This document shows, piece by piece, positions 42,495 to 50,450 of a DNA stretch of 64,000 nucleotides. A program made the translations under genes and the position numbers. The notes under the pieces are model-generated. The model saw only the letters and a program-made list of their open reading frames with translations. It was not told the origin of the DNA and ran no database searches. Position 1 is the first letter of the stretch. Each line of letters starts with the position of its first letter. The stretch is taken from the NCBI GenBank assembly GCA_002423465.1, contig DIWG01000056.1:75186-139185 (forward strand), in the 5' to 3' direction. The DNA is from Syntrophaceae bacterium UBA6112. GTDB lineage: Bacteria > Desulfobacterota > Syntrophia > Syntrophales > UBA5619.

Positions 42495-45047
42495 CTAATT
42501 TATTTTGGGGATCATTGTAAAACCCGTCAACAGAAAAGACCAGACGCTGAGAAAAAAGAAAATTATACCAAACAGGGGCATGATCCGCGTGCGGAAAGAG
42601 GCCGGGAGCCTGGAAAGACCTACTAGAAACATGGGAAGAATCAGAAATAAATAGCGTCCCTGGGCCTGAAAGTCGTTGATCCAGGAATGGTAAGCCGATT
42701 GACCTACCGCCAGGATTGCGAAAAGCAACACAAACAAGGAAAAAATCATGTCTCTGATAGAAAGGGTGAATGCCACATAAAAGAAAACCAGCAGAAAGAA
42801 AACGCTCAGTGCATAGTTGACGGCCCGATAATAGTCAGCGCTGGGAAAAAACTTCATATACCCATATACGCCAAAAAAGCTCTTGAATGACATATCACGC
42901 CAGAACGTATTATGCAGGAAGAGTTCCTGAAAAGAGACCCCCTTGTCCTTCAGGTGAAATCCCTTAGAAGAGAAATCATCCTGTAAGGCGCTGAGCCTGA
43001 ATCGGGGCTCGGCATAATGCTCCATAGCGCTCATCACCTTTTCGGTTTTATTGAAATCATTGACATACTGATCGTATCCATAAATGGGCAGATAGAACAG
43101 AAGCGCCACAGAACCTATGAAAATCCATTTTTTCAAGCGCGGGATTCTTTCACGGGAAGGCATTTCAAACAGAATCTTCCATAGGGCGACAAAGATCAGA
43201 AAAGCGATGTAGAGCCTGTAGTTCAATTTAGAAGAGATGAGCAGCCCCAATAGAATCCCCGACAGAATCCCGCCGCTGACGCTTTGATAAAGGACAGGGG
43301 CTGAAATGAAACGGTTGAGAGATGATTCGGGGTCTACGACCTGCATTGCCAAAAAAATGGCGATAAACCAGGGGAATGCATCATTGTTGAAGTAAGAAAA
43401 CACATACCAGAGCTGTGGTGTGGCTAAGAGGAAAGGGACCACCCATTTTGACCGTTTGATCTGTGCAGCAATAAACAGCCCAAGCGCTAGAAATAAAAAG
43501 GCATTGAACAAGCGTAACCTCAGATAGAAATCGGACACGATGCCGGACAAGAACTGGGTGGCTTTGACGGCAATGAAATAGAGCGGATCGATATGCCAGA
43601 GGTAGCTGACACCGTATGAGGATATGCTGTTTATAATCCGCGGGTCGTCCACCGCCGGAGGCAGCCAGTTCCGAATATAGTAAGTGGCGGCCTTCATGTG
43701 GCCACCCCACTCATCCGGGTGGACATCGAGGCCGCTGACAAATCCCATCGCGAGCATCATACCGAAGGCCGCCCCCAGATAAATCAGAGGCACCTTTTCC
43801 TGGACAAAGGGACTGTCCAAACCGTCAAGGCAAAGATTGCCCCATTTTCTCCAAGCCAGAAAAAGGATGGAGGCGATCAGCAAACACACGATCGCTTCCG
43901 TGATTAGTTTCAAAACCAATTTCCCGACGGGGAAGGGCAATTTCCCTCCGACATTCAGATAGCCGTACAGATCGATGGCCAGTTGCGGATCGTCAGCGTC
44001 CTCCGCCACGGACACATCCAGCTCGTTTTTGACAATCTGAATGGACTTGATCTGCTTGAGGGGCCTGATCTGCTTCAAGTCAATTTCCCGGATGACCCTG
44101 CCGAATGCATCGGTTACTATGATCCCGCCGATTCGTACGTTTCCTTTCGTCATCAGCGGATCAAAGCGCAGTTCGTAAATCGGTGCATTCGGCAGTTTGA
44201 ATTGATAGGAATGGAGATCCTTCTGTCCGATTACGTCCACCGGTTGCATGTGTTTTTCATTCAGCCCCTGGCCCAGATCATAATAGACCTGAGCGGTGCC
44301 GTTGACCGTGGAACCCATGTTGACCTTCAAGAAAAGGGACCCCGCATCGTCGTACCATATCAGGCAGCGCCAACCGAAAATCACCAGGGAGACTACGATG
44401 ACCGTCGCGATGACCTTGTCCCGGAAACGGAGTCCGATATAAATGAGCAGAAAGGTCACAAGGAGCAATGAGAGGAATTCAAGGACGGTCGTGCCGGCAA
44501 ACAGGAACAGAGAATAGTAATTATTTACGGAGAGTGGCGATTCAAGACGGATTCTGACCTGGGGATCGTTTGCCCCTTCCTGAACCTGGATGTCGGCCTT
44601 CTCATCGGAAACCGTCAATGACGCTATCTGTTGAAGGGGCTCGATTTGATGCAGATTCAGCCGTTTTACCGGTTTGCGGGAACCGTCCATGATTTCCATT
44701 TTATAGACAGGGATAATGTTATCCTGGACAAATGGCGGATCCAGCCTCAGGTTGCGGATGGATTTGTTGGGTATCCTGAACAGATAATCGGATACTTGTG
44801 CGTCCTCCCGGATGGACGCTGACACAACCTGCGTACTGTTGAATCCCCTACCGGTATCATAGAACAGTTCAGCGATGCCCTTCTGAGATGATTTCAGGGA
44901 AATGGATAGATAGATAGGGGTGGCATCGTCATAGGATATCAGGGATTTCCAGACGGATAGGGAAGCAATGACGATCATCGCCCAGAGACAGGCCTTGAAA
45001 AACTGACTTCGGAAAGGGAGGCCCATGAACGATGTTTTGATTTTCAT
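42495..45047 (-). CDS. Large polytopic membrane protein with tandem beta-sandwich domains (DUF2142/ArnT-like)
   Basis: This 850-residue protein was not assigned to a known function. An N-terminal helix is followed by an extracytoplasmic beta-rich domain (about residues 40-185), a helix, a second similar domain (about 250-385) and then about ten membrane helices to the end. The two domains are related: LISYDDATPIYLSISLKSS and LIWYDDAGSLFLKVNMGST, then FYDTGRGFN and YYDLGQGLN, show an internal duplication. The membrane part begins GLDVHPDEWGGHMKAATYYI, resembling the catalytic Asp/Glu loop of GT-C-fold glycosyltransferases and DUF2142 proteins. ATG 45047 follows TAGGA. A polyprenyl-sugar glycosyltransferase acting at the membrane is inferred. 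AT content is higher than in the neighbours. Confidence 0.75.
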   Translation of the reverse strand: MKIKTSFMGLPFRSQFFKACLWAMIVIASLSVWKSLISYDDATPIYLSISLKSSQKGIAELFYDTGRGFNSTQVVSASIREDAQVSDYLFRIPNKSIRNLRLDPPFVQDNIIPVYKMEIMDGSRKPVKRLNLHQIEPLQQIASLTVSDEKADIQVQEGANDPQVRIRLESPLSVNNYYSLFLFAGTTVLEFLSLLLVTFLLIYIGLRFRDKVIATVIVVSLVIFGWRCLIWYDDAGSLFLKVNMGSTVNGTAQVYYDLGQGLNEKHMQPVDVIGQKDLHSYQFKLPNAPIYELRFDPLMTKGNVRIGGIIVTDAFGRVIREIDLKQIRPLKQIKSIQIVKNELDVSVAEDADDPQLAIDLYGYLNVGGKLPFPVGKLVLKLITEAIVCLLIASILFLAWRKWGNLCLDGLDSPFVQEKVPLIYLGAAFGMMLAMGFVSGLDVHPDEWGGHMKAATYYIRNWLPPAVDDPRIINSISSYGVSYLWHIDPLYFIAVKATQFLSGIVSDFYLRLRLFNAFLFLALGLFIAAQIKRSKWVVPFLLATPQLWYVFSYFNNDAFPWFIAIFLAMQVVDPESSLNRFISAPVLYQSVSGGILSGILLGLLISSKLNYRLYIAFLIFVALWKILFEMPSRERIPRLKKWIFIGSVALLFYLPIYGYDQYVNDFNKTEKVMSAMEHYAEPRFRLSALQDDFSSKGFHLKDKGVSFQELFLHNTFWRDMSFKSFFGVYGYMKFFPSADYYRAVNYALSVFFLLVFFYVAFTLSIRDMIFSLFVLLFAILAVGQSAYHSWINDFQAQGRYLFLILPMFLVGLSRLPASFRTRIMPLFGIIFFFLSVWSFLLTGFTMIPKIN

Positions 45048-45593
45048 GATGTTGTATCCTACGATACATCACAAAACCCCGCTCTCTTTTCGAGACACGG
45101 ATTCTAAGGTCATTCGTCCATGATACCCTCACGATTTAATGTTAAGGATCCAAGGGGGGATTGCTATATACTGTAAGTATTGTTTATATTTACACTCATA
45201 AATACTGGATGTCAAGATCTGTAACGGAGAATAATGTGATCATTACCATTTGCAATATTGAATATTTCAACGGGAAGAGCTGTTATTGACTTCATGGTAG
45301 GAGAAAGTTCTAAATACCTGCGATCATCGGAAAAAACAATCTCTATTAATGCCACATTTGATACTGTTATCAATGAATTGCTCAGACAATCCGGACTCCA
45401 CCTTTGTATTGGACTGAGTAAGCGCAGGTCATGAAAACAGAAAACGCGCCAGAGCTTGAGTCAACCTATGCGCTAACAGGTTCTGAATAGCGGAGAGAAC
45501 TTGTATCAGATGGATTGTATAAAAATTTATTACAATCACAAAAAAACAGGGGTCACAAACCGTTGTTACGACTTGTAAGCCCCTGAATTTGTT
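45048..45593. other. AT-rich intergenic region upstream of the large membrane protein
   Basis: The left part (45130-45210) is AT-rich and should contain the promoter of the minus-strand gene. On the plus strand a short frame ending at TGA 45433-45435 reads FMVGESSKYLRSSEKTISIN; no family was recognised and it is probably a remnant or chance. The right end is the tRNA-Lys terminator (45539-45585). Confidence 0.4.
45539..45585 (-). terminator. Terminator of the (former) tRNA-Lys gene
   Basis: CAGGGG (45547-45552) pairs with CCCCTG (45580-45585), and CACAA with TTGT inside. On the minus strand the stem is followed by a run of seven or eight T residues. It lies 9 bp beyond the tRNA 3' end. Confidence 0.7.
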
Positions 45594-45640
45594 TGGTGGG
45601 TCGTGCGGGAATCGGACCCGCGACCAACGGATTAAAAGTC
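45594..45640 (-). other. tRNA-Lys 3' half: attachment site (att) of an integrated element
   Basis: Read on the minus strand, this is tRNA-Lys(TTT) from the anticodon loop (ACTTTTAATC) through the T-arm (GCGGG-TCCGATT-CCCGC) and acceptor strand ACGACCC to ACCA at 45594. The D-arm and the 5' acceptor strand are absent; the sequence beyond 45640 cannot pair to complete the anticodon stem. Position 55 is C rather than T. A 3' half ending at the anticodon loop is the classic footprint of tyrosine-integrase insertion into a tRNA gene. The terminator side (lower coordinates) is chromosomal; the island lies at higher coordinates. The intact tRNA is not in this window. Confidence 0.75.
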
Positions 45641-45752
45641 AATAACTTAAAATAGGCGATTTCCCATCATAAATAATCGCTTATAGTTCGTCCGGTTAGA
45701 AAGAGCATTTTGGATCAGGTTGGGTTTTCTGGGTTTGTCTTCGGATAAGGCG

Positions 45753-45770
45753 GTTACATTTTAGTTACAT
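45753..45770. repeat. Direct repeat GTTACAT, 11 bp apart, next to att
   Basis: GTTACAT occurs at 45753-45759 and 45764-45770. Short direct repeats close to an attachment site could be integrase arm-type binding sites, although no integrase gene is present here. Confidence 0.35.
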
Positions 45771-45810
45771 CGTCCGGCCGCCGTTTCCGCTTGTCTTCTT
45801 ATCCGATCCT

Positions 45811-46149
45811 TCACAAAAACTCGATCCGGTTCTTGAAATCCTCCCGGGTCGCCAACCCGACCTTCTTCAGCAGCCGCCGGAGCGTCTCGCCGATGGGCAT
45901 CTGTCGGGAAACGATGATCCCCCAGTGCTCCCGGTTCTCTCCTGCATACAGATTGTGGAGATTGACGAAGTCCCGGACGTTGAAAGTGACGAGGCAGCGT
46001 TCTTCCTGGGCGGAAAAGGCAAGTTGCTCGTTGTCCGATTTTCCTTTCCGCTTCAGGTCCTGGGCGTGAACGACGTCATATCCCCTCTGCCGCAGGGCGT
46101 GGGAGAGGCCGGTGTGGATATCCTCATCCAGAAATAGTTTCAGTTTCAT
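45811..46149 (-). CDS. DUF5615 PIN-like toxin
   Basis: This 112-residue protein is a DUF5615 (PIN-like) protein. KLKLFLDEDIHTGLSHALRQ, GYDVVHAQDL and CLVTFNVRDFVNLH carry the acidic residues of the PIN-like active site (D8, D10 and D near residue 79). Such proteins are predicted RNases and are regularly encoded next to DUF433 antitoxins. It lies 14 bp after the DUF433 gene on the same strand. The ribosome site is weak, so it may depend on translational coupling. It is the first gene right of the att site. Confidence 0.88.
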   Translation of the reverse strand: MKLKLFLDEDIHTGLSHALRQRGYDVVHAQDLKRKGKSDNEQLAFSAQEERCLVTFNVRDFVNLHNLYAGENREHWGIIVSRQMPIGETLRRLLKKVGLATREDFKNRIEFL

Positions 46150-46163
46150 CGTTCGCCGTTATG

Positions 46164-46463
46164 CTATTGCCGTGCGGGATGGGCCTGAACCTGACTCTTC
46201 CAGTATTCGATGTTGCCCGCCTCTTCCAGATCCACGTTGATCTCGTCCTGGTGGTCGAAGTAATAGGCCAGGGCGGAATGGACCTGGGACGGTGTCAGGT
46301 GGCGGAGGCTGTCAAGGATCTCGTCGATGGTCATGCCGAGCTGGTAATACCCGGCAATGCAGTTGACGGTGATCCTGGTTCCTGCGATCACCGGCCGTCC
46401 TCCGGCGATGCCGGGATCCGAGGTGATGTAGGGGTAATCCAGTTTTCTGGCTGTCAGCGACAT
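46164..46463 (-). CDS. DUF433 antitoxin
   Basis: This 99-residue protein is a DUF433 protein, a winged-helix type antitoxin partner of DUF5615. YPYITSDPGIAGGRPVIAGT, then RITVNCIAGYYQLGMTIDEI and HLTPSQVHSALAYYFDHQDE are diagnostic. ATG 46463 follows GAAGGTG; longer in-frame starts lack family similarity. The pair forms a type II toxin-antitoxin module at the edge of the island and should bind its own promoter. Confidence 0.9.
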   Translation of the reverse strand: MSLTARKLDYPYITSDPGIAGGRPVIAGTRITVNCIAGYYQLGMTIDEILDSLRHLTPSQVHSALAYYFDHQDEINVDLEEAGNIEYWKSQVQAHPARQ

Positions 46464-46650
46464 AGGGCACCTTCTCTCTTCTATGAACCGTTCCCTCCTC
46501 CACTCACCGAACATCTCAAGGAAACAGTTTGATTTCGCCATCAGAATAGATGAGATCGGCGCATCTGTCAATTGAAAGTCATCTGCAAATCAACGCCTTC
46601 CGGATGACCTTCCAATGCCGCTCGGCGGTGTCGGCGATAAAATTCTCTAT

Positions 46651-46677
46651 CTATAGCCTCTATAGCTTCTATAGCCT
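46651..46677. repeat. Three tandem 9-bp repeats upstream of the C11 peptidase
   Basis: CTATAGCCT, CTATAGCTT and CTATAGCCT follow each other without gaps, about 60 bp before the peptidase start. They could be binding sites for a regulator or a slippage product. Confidence 0.5.
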
Positions 46678-46737
46678 CCCTGCTCTTAGACTTTTTCATT
46701 TCTCTGCTTCTACCATGCCTTCAAAAAGGAGGCGCAT

Positions 46738-47928
46738 ATGGAAAGCCAAGGAAAAGACAGGGGCGGAAGGGCGGATCGGCAAACCACCGGCCAGGCCAAA
46801 TGGACCTTCCTGGTCTACATGGCCGGGGACAACAACCTCGACGGCGCGGCCCTTCGGGACATCGCCGAGATGGCCAAAGCGGGCTCCACACAAGACGTCC
46901 ACATCTTGGTGCAGCTCGACCGCATCGAGGATAATCTCACCCGGCGCTTCCGGATCACCCCGGGCGGCGGGTTCAAGAAAGACTGCATCGAGACCTTCAG
47001 CGAGACCAACACCGGCGATCCGCAAATCCTTTACAGCTTCGCGAAATGGGCGGTGGACAATTATCCCGCCGACCGCTACGCCCTGATCCTCTGGAACCAC
47101 GGCAGCGGTTGGTGGGAGGATGCCAAGACTCGGGCAGCCGGTCCCGCCAGCAGGAGACCGCACCGGCCTCTTTTCAAGCACAGCTTTCCCCAGGCCCACC
47201 GCAGCATCTGCTACGACGACACTTCCGGCGGCGATGCCCTAGACAACCGCGAACTGCGCGTCGTTCTCACCGGGATCTGCACGCTCCTCGGCCGGAAGAT
47301 CGACCTCCTGGGGATGGATGCCTGCCTCATGAACATGGTGGAGGTGGCCTGGCAACTCCGCGATTCGGTGAACGTCATCGTCGGCTCGGAGATCGAGGAG
47401 CCCTTCGACGGCTGGCCCTATGCCGAGATCCTGAACCGCCTCACCGCCCGTCCCCGCCAGGATGCCGCCACCTTTGCCCGGTGGATCGTGAAGAGCTACC
47501 TTGCCTCCTATAAGGGGAAAGGCGAGACAGTCACTCAATCAGCCCTAGACCTGGTCCAAATCAACGACGTGGTAGCGAAGATCGACGCCCTTGCCGCCCT
47601 CGAGACCGACACCAAGGCCATTGCAGCCGCCCGAGAGAAAAGCCCCCGCTTCTACGACGACAACTACATCGACCTCCTCTCTTTCGCCAAGAACCTCCGT
47701 AAAAAGGCCGGTCCCGATCTCCGGGCCGCCGCTGAGTCTCTGATTTCTGCACTCAACCCCGGCAAGGGCCGGGCCATCCTCAGCCAGGGGAAGATCGGCA
47801 GTGAGGTCCGGGGCACCGGTGGTCTGTCGATCTACTTTCCTGCGGACCTGATCAATCCGGCCTACCGGGCCCTAGACTTTTGTGCGGGCTGCCGGTGGTC
47901 CGCCTTTCTGGAGAGGTACCTGCGATGA
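46738..47928 (+). CDS. Clostripain-family (C11) cysteine peptidase
   Basis: This 396-residue protein is a C11 clostripain-like peptidase of the caspase-fold clan CD. The N-terminal beta strand KWTFLVYMAGDNNLDGAALR, the catalytic His in YALILWNHGSGWWED near residue 115 and the catalytic Cys in IDLLGMDACLMNMVEVAWQL near residue 200 are all present. It has no signal peptide, whereas many C11 enzymes are secreted, so an intracellular role is indicated. ATG 46738 follows AAGGAGG. Its stop overlaps the start of a coiled-coil membrane protein (ATGA), and an HU-like gene follows. Caspase-like peptidases coupled to membrane proteins occur in bacterial immunity and cell-death modules, which makes this pair interesting. 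Confidence 0.87.
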   Translation: MESQGKDRGGRADRQTTGQAKWTFLVYMAGDNNLDGAALRDIAEMAKAGSTQDVHILVQLDRIEDNLTRRFRITPGGGFKKDCIETFSETNTGDPQILYSFAKWAVDNYPADRYALILWNHGSGWWEDAKTRAAGPASRRPHRPLFKHSFPQAHRSICYDDTSGGDALDNRELRVVLTGICTLLGRKIDLLGMDACLMNMVEVAWQLRDSVNVIVGSEIEEPFDGWPYAEILNRLTARPRQDAATFARWIVKSYLASYKGKGETVTQSALDLVQINDVVAKIDALAALETDTKAIAAAREKSPRFYDDNYIDLLSFAKNLRKKAGPDLRAAAESLISALNPGKGRAILSQGKIGSEVRGTGGLSIYFPADLINPAYRALDFCAGCRWSAFLERYLR

Positions 47929-48353
47929 CCGACAGCGCCAACAACAGCAACGACCGGTACAACCGTCTCCTCCTGGAGAGCATCGGGAAGCTCTCCGGCC
48001 AGACGGAGGAACTGAACCACCGTTATGCTGCCTTGGACAAGACGATCTGCCTCCTTAAACAGGCTTACGAGGCGAGTCTCCAGGCCGACCATCAGGTCAT
48101 GGCCGATCTCCTGGCCCAGGTCCGCCGGATTACCACCATTGTCGAGGACCTCGCCTGCCGGGAACATGCCCGGCGGATCCGGGAGTTCCAAGGCCGGATT
48201 GCCGCTCTTGAGGCTTACGTTACCCCGTCGAAGTGGGCTGCCCGGTTCATCGGTGCCTTCTTCCAGAAGACGGGCTGGGTCTTCGGCGCCCTGATCATCG
48301 GCTCGATCGGCTACGCGGTCTATCTCGTCGCCGTGAAGATCGTGCAACCTTAA
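47925..48353 (+). CDS. Coiled-coil protein with C-terminal membrane helix, coupled to C11 peptidase
   Basis: This 142-residue protein was not recognised. Most of it is predicted helical and coiled-coil (LLLESIGKLSGQTEELNHRY through REFQGRIAALEAY), followed near residue 115 by one hydrophobic segment VFGALIIGSIGYAVYLVAV at the C-terminus, so it is probably a tail-anchored inner-membrane protein. Its start overlaps the C11 peptidase stop in an ATGA junction, which strongly links the two products. A membrane tether, substrate or inhibitor of the peptidase are all possible. Confidence 0.7.
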   Translation: MTDSANNSNDRYNRLLLESIGKLSGQTEELNHRYAALDKTICLLKQAYEASLQADHQVMADLLAQVRRITTIVEDLACREHARRIREFQGRIAALEAYVTPSKWAARFIGAFFQKTGWVFGALIIGSIGYAVYLVAVKIVQP

Positions 48354-48372
48354 ACCAAAGGAGGACCAAACC

Positions 48373-48762
48373 ATGGCAAAAGCAAGCAGAGTCGGAAGGA
48401 ACGACCTGGTCGGGACCGTGGCCGGTACCACGGAACTGACCAAGGAGAACGCGAAAAAGGTGGTGAACGCCGTCCTGGAGGGGATTCTCACCGTCCTCGA
48501 GCAGTCCGGGACCCTCCGCCTGGCCAACTTCGGGACCTTCACGGTCAAACAGACCAAGGAGCGGCAGGGGATAAACCCCAAGACGCAGCAGCCGATCACG
48601 ATCCCGGCCGGCTATCGGCTGGGCTTCAAGGTCTCCCAGTCCTGGAAAAAGGGGATGGTACTGCGGAAAAGGGAGCAGGAGCGGGACAAGGTCAAGGTTC
48701 TCCTGCCCAAGCTGGCCCCGAAGCCCAAGGTGGCAGCCAAGGCCAAGGGAAAGAAGAAGTAA
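48373..48762 (+). CDS. HU/IHF-family DNA-binding protein with lysine-rich tail
   Basis: This 129-residue protein has the HU fold: ASRVGRNDLVGTVAGTTELT, AKKVVNAVLEGILTVLEQSG, LRLANFGTFTVKQTKERQGI and NPKTQQPITIPAGYRLGFKV, with the usual DNA-intercalating arm (about residues 58-78). An extra C-terminal tail of about 30 residues is rich in Lys, Pro and Ala (KPKVAAKAKGKKK), resembling histone-like tails. ATG 48373 follows AAGGAGGACC. It lies 19 bp after the coiled-coil gene, so it belongs to the same unit, and is followed by strong hairpins. Confidence 0.92.
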   Translation: MAKASRVGRNDLVGTVAGTTELTKENAKKVVNAVLEGILTVLEQSGTLRLANFGTFTVKQTKERQGINPKTQQPITIPAGYRLGFKVSQSWKKGMVLRKREQERDKVKVLLPKLAPKPKVAAKAKGKKK

Positions 48763-48769
48763 ACCCCAG

Positions 48770-48862
48770 GGCGTGCCGGGCTACCTCCTTGAAACTCTTC
48801 CCTCACCGTCCGGCACGCCGCCCCTCACTCCGCCCGCCACATCGCATTCCGGGTGTGGCGGG
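48770..48862 (+). terminator. Two perfect GC-rich hairpins after the HU-like gene
   Basis: GGCGTGCCGG (48770-48779) pairs with CCGGCACGCC (48810-48819), and CCCGCCACA (48833-48841) with TGTGGCGGG (48854-48862). They begin 8 bp after the stop. No U-tract is present, so termination would not be of the simple intrinsic type; a repeat or REP-like origin is possible. Confidence 0.5.
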
Positions 48863-48976
48863 TGCCCCCGTCTCCGGGGGGCCGGTTTGGGGGGGTAAGG
48901 GGGGGCCCAAACCCAAGGAGTGCCACCGGGACAAACTCCATGGCGCAGAAGGGGGATCATGAAGGGGGAATGAAGA

Positions 48977-49492
48977 ATGGCTAGCACACCGGGAACCAGG
49001 GTGATCTTCTCGCCGAAGGGCGGGACATCGAAGGAATTGGCCAGGCTGATCAAGGCAGCGAAGAAAAAGATCGCCGTGGCCGCCTATGCCTTCTCCTCGA
49101 AGTACCTTGGCCAGGCCTTGTCGGCGGCCCTGATGCGTGGGGTCAAGATCCGGATCCTCCTGGACGGAGACAACGCCCGAAAGTCCTACTCCATCGACGA
49201 GTGGCTCGCCGGTGAGGGGATCGAGGTCCGTTTCATCGCGGTCAAGGGCGGCAAAATGCACCACAAGTTTATCCTCATCGACGGCAAGTGCCTTTTGACC
49301 GGCAGCTACAATTTTACGAACGAATCGGAGTTCCGGAACTACGAGGCTGCAATCTTCACGAACAACAAGGCCTTGATCCAATCCTTTGCCGCCGAATTCG
49401 AACGCCTCTGGTACCAGTGTGCACCGGCCGAATCCGAGGTTACTCCTCCCAGCGATACAGAAACCACGGGGCCCTCGCAGGGCACTGATTAG
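48977..49492 (+). CDS. Phospholipase D-like (Nuc-type) nuclease-family protein
   Basis: This 171-residue protein has a single HKD motif, HHKFILIDGKCLLTGSYNFT (near residue 95), preceded by MRGVKIRILLDGDNARKSY. One-motif proteins such as Nuc act as dimers, usually as non-specific nucleases or phosphodiesterases. It has no clear signal peptide and a Thr/Pro-rich C-terminal tail. ATG 48977 follows GGGGGAATGAAG. It lies after the HU hairpins and before an MBL-fold gene on the same strand. Confidence 0.87.
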   Translation: MASTPGTRVIFSPKGGTSKELARLIKAAKKKIAVAAYAFSSKYLGQALSAALMRGVKIRILLDGDNARKSYSIDEWLAGEGIEVRFIAVKGGKMHHKFILIDGKCLLTGSYNFTNESEFRNYEAAIFTNNKALIQSFAAEFERLWYQCAPAESEVTPPSDTETTGPSQGTD

Positions 49493-49577
49493 GGCGTGGC
49501 GGAATTCGGGGACGGGTAAGGGGGGCGCAAACAAAGCCGAGAGGTCATTGAGAATGATTTGCAAGGGAGAAACCGGC

Positions 49578-50447
49578 ATGGTTCATCCAATCCCAGGCAG
49601 TGGTCTTGCCCAGACTTACCTCATATCGGATGCGAATGACGGACTGATGGTGGTCGATGTCGGCAGCGTCGGCGCCGCCCTGGCCGTTGAGGATTTCTGT
49701 GTCCACACGATAAAGCGCTCTCTCATGGCGATCCGGATCATCGCCGCCACCCATTTTCACATCGATCATATCGGCGGGATCGCGGCACTGCTTTCAAAAT
49801 GCTCCCCGAAGACGACGGTCCTGTTCCATCCCCTCGTGAAGGCCTACCTGAAGGCGGGCCGGCCGATCTCCCCGATGAAGCACTGGGTCACCGGACTGCT
49901 TCCCATCCTGATTGCAGGCCGCTTTGGTGTCGGGAAATGGTCCGATCTCGCTTTTGACGGTCCGGCCGGCGTGCCTCTGCCTTTCTTCCGGGATCTCCAA
50001 GAAGTCACCTATGTGGATCGGATTCAGTATCTCGAGGGGAATCGCCTCCCCCGTTCCAGGATCGGTTTCGGCGACTGGGAGTCGATCGCCGCGCCGGGCC
50101 ATACGGAGGAGTCGGTGGTTTACTACAACGAGACCTCCGGGGAACTCATTGCCGGCGACCTGATCCTGGGGCGTAAGAACGGTCGGGGTTACGTGAATCG
50201 CTTCTGCTGGGATGAGGAACAGACAAGGAGAACCTTCACGGCATTGGTGCAATCTCTCCGCGTTCGGATCATTTTTCCGGGCCATGGACCGGTGATCTGG
50301 TCTGCTGAGAATGCCTTCCGGAAGGTCGATTGCTTCGGCGAGGCGCTCGCGCAAGACGGCTCTTCTGAAGGCAGTATCTGTGAGACTCGGAATGTGTTGC
50401 GTAATGGAAGATCCGGGAGAAGTCCCCAGAGGAAATGGAGGAGGTAG
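49578..50447 (+). CDS. MBL-fold metallohydrolase
   Basis: This 289-residue protein has the metallo-beta-lactamase fold: PIPGSGLAQTYLISDANDGL with VVDVG, the metal motif ATHFHIDHIGG (HxHxDH) near residue 60, APGHTEESVVYY near residue 175, ELIAGDLILG near residue 192 and IIFPGHGPVIW near residue 235. These supply all expected zinc or iron ligands. The start is uncertain: ATG 49578 follows AAGGGAG and fits the fold; ATG 49554 is an alternative. The substrate is unknown; relatives include glyoxalase II-like and phosphodiesterase enzymes. A metallophosphoesterase gene starts 3 bp after its stop, which suggests coupled work on a phosphate or lipid substrate. Confidence 0.87.
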   Translation: MVHPIPGSGLAQTYLISDANDGLMVVDVGSVGAALAVEDFCVHTIKRSLMAIRIIAATHFHIDHIGGIAALLSKCSPKTTVLFHPLVKAYLKAGRPISPMKHWVTGLLPILIAGRFGVGKWSDLAFDGPAGVPLPFFRDLQEVTYVDRIQYLEGNRLPRSRIGFGDWESIAAPGHTEESVVYYNETSGELIAGDLILGRKNGRGYVNRFCWDEEQTRRTFTALVQSLRVRIIFPGHGPVIWSAENAFRKVDCFGEALAQDGSSEGSICETRNVLRNGRSGRSPQRKWRR

Positions 50448-50450
50448 AAA

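Noticed and set aside
45241..45435. Short plus-strand open stretch in the AT-rich gap
   Set aside because: Its composition looks somewhat protein-like, but there is no ribosome site and no recognised family; mentioned only in the intergenic note.
45594..45640. A functional tRNA-Lys gene
   Set aside because: Only the 3' half is present; there is no D-arm or 5' acceptor strand, so it is treated as an attachment-site remnant.
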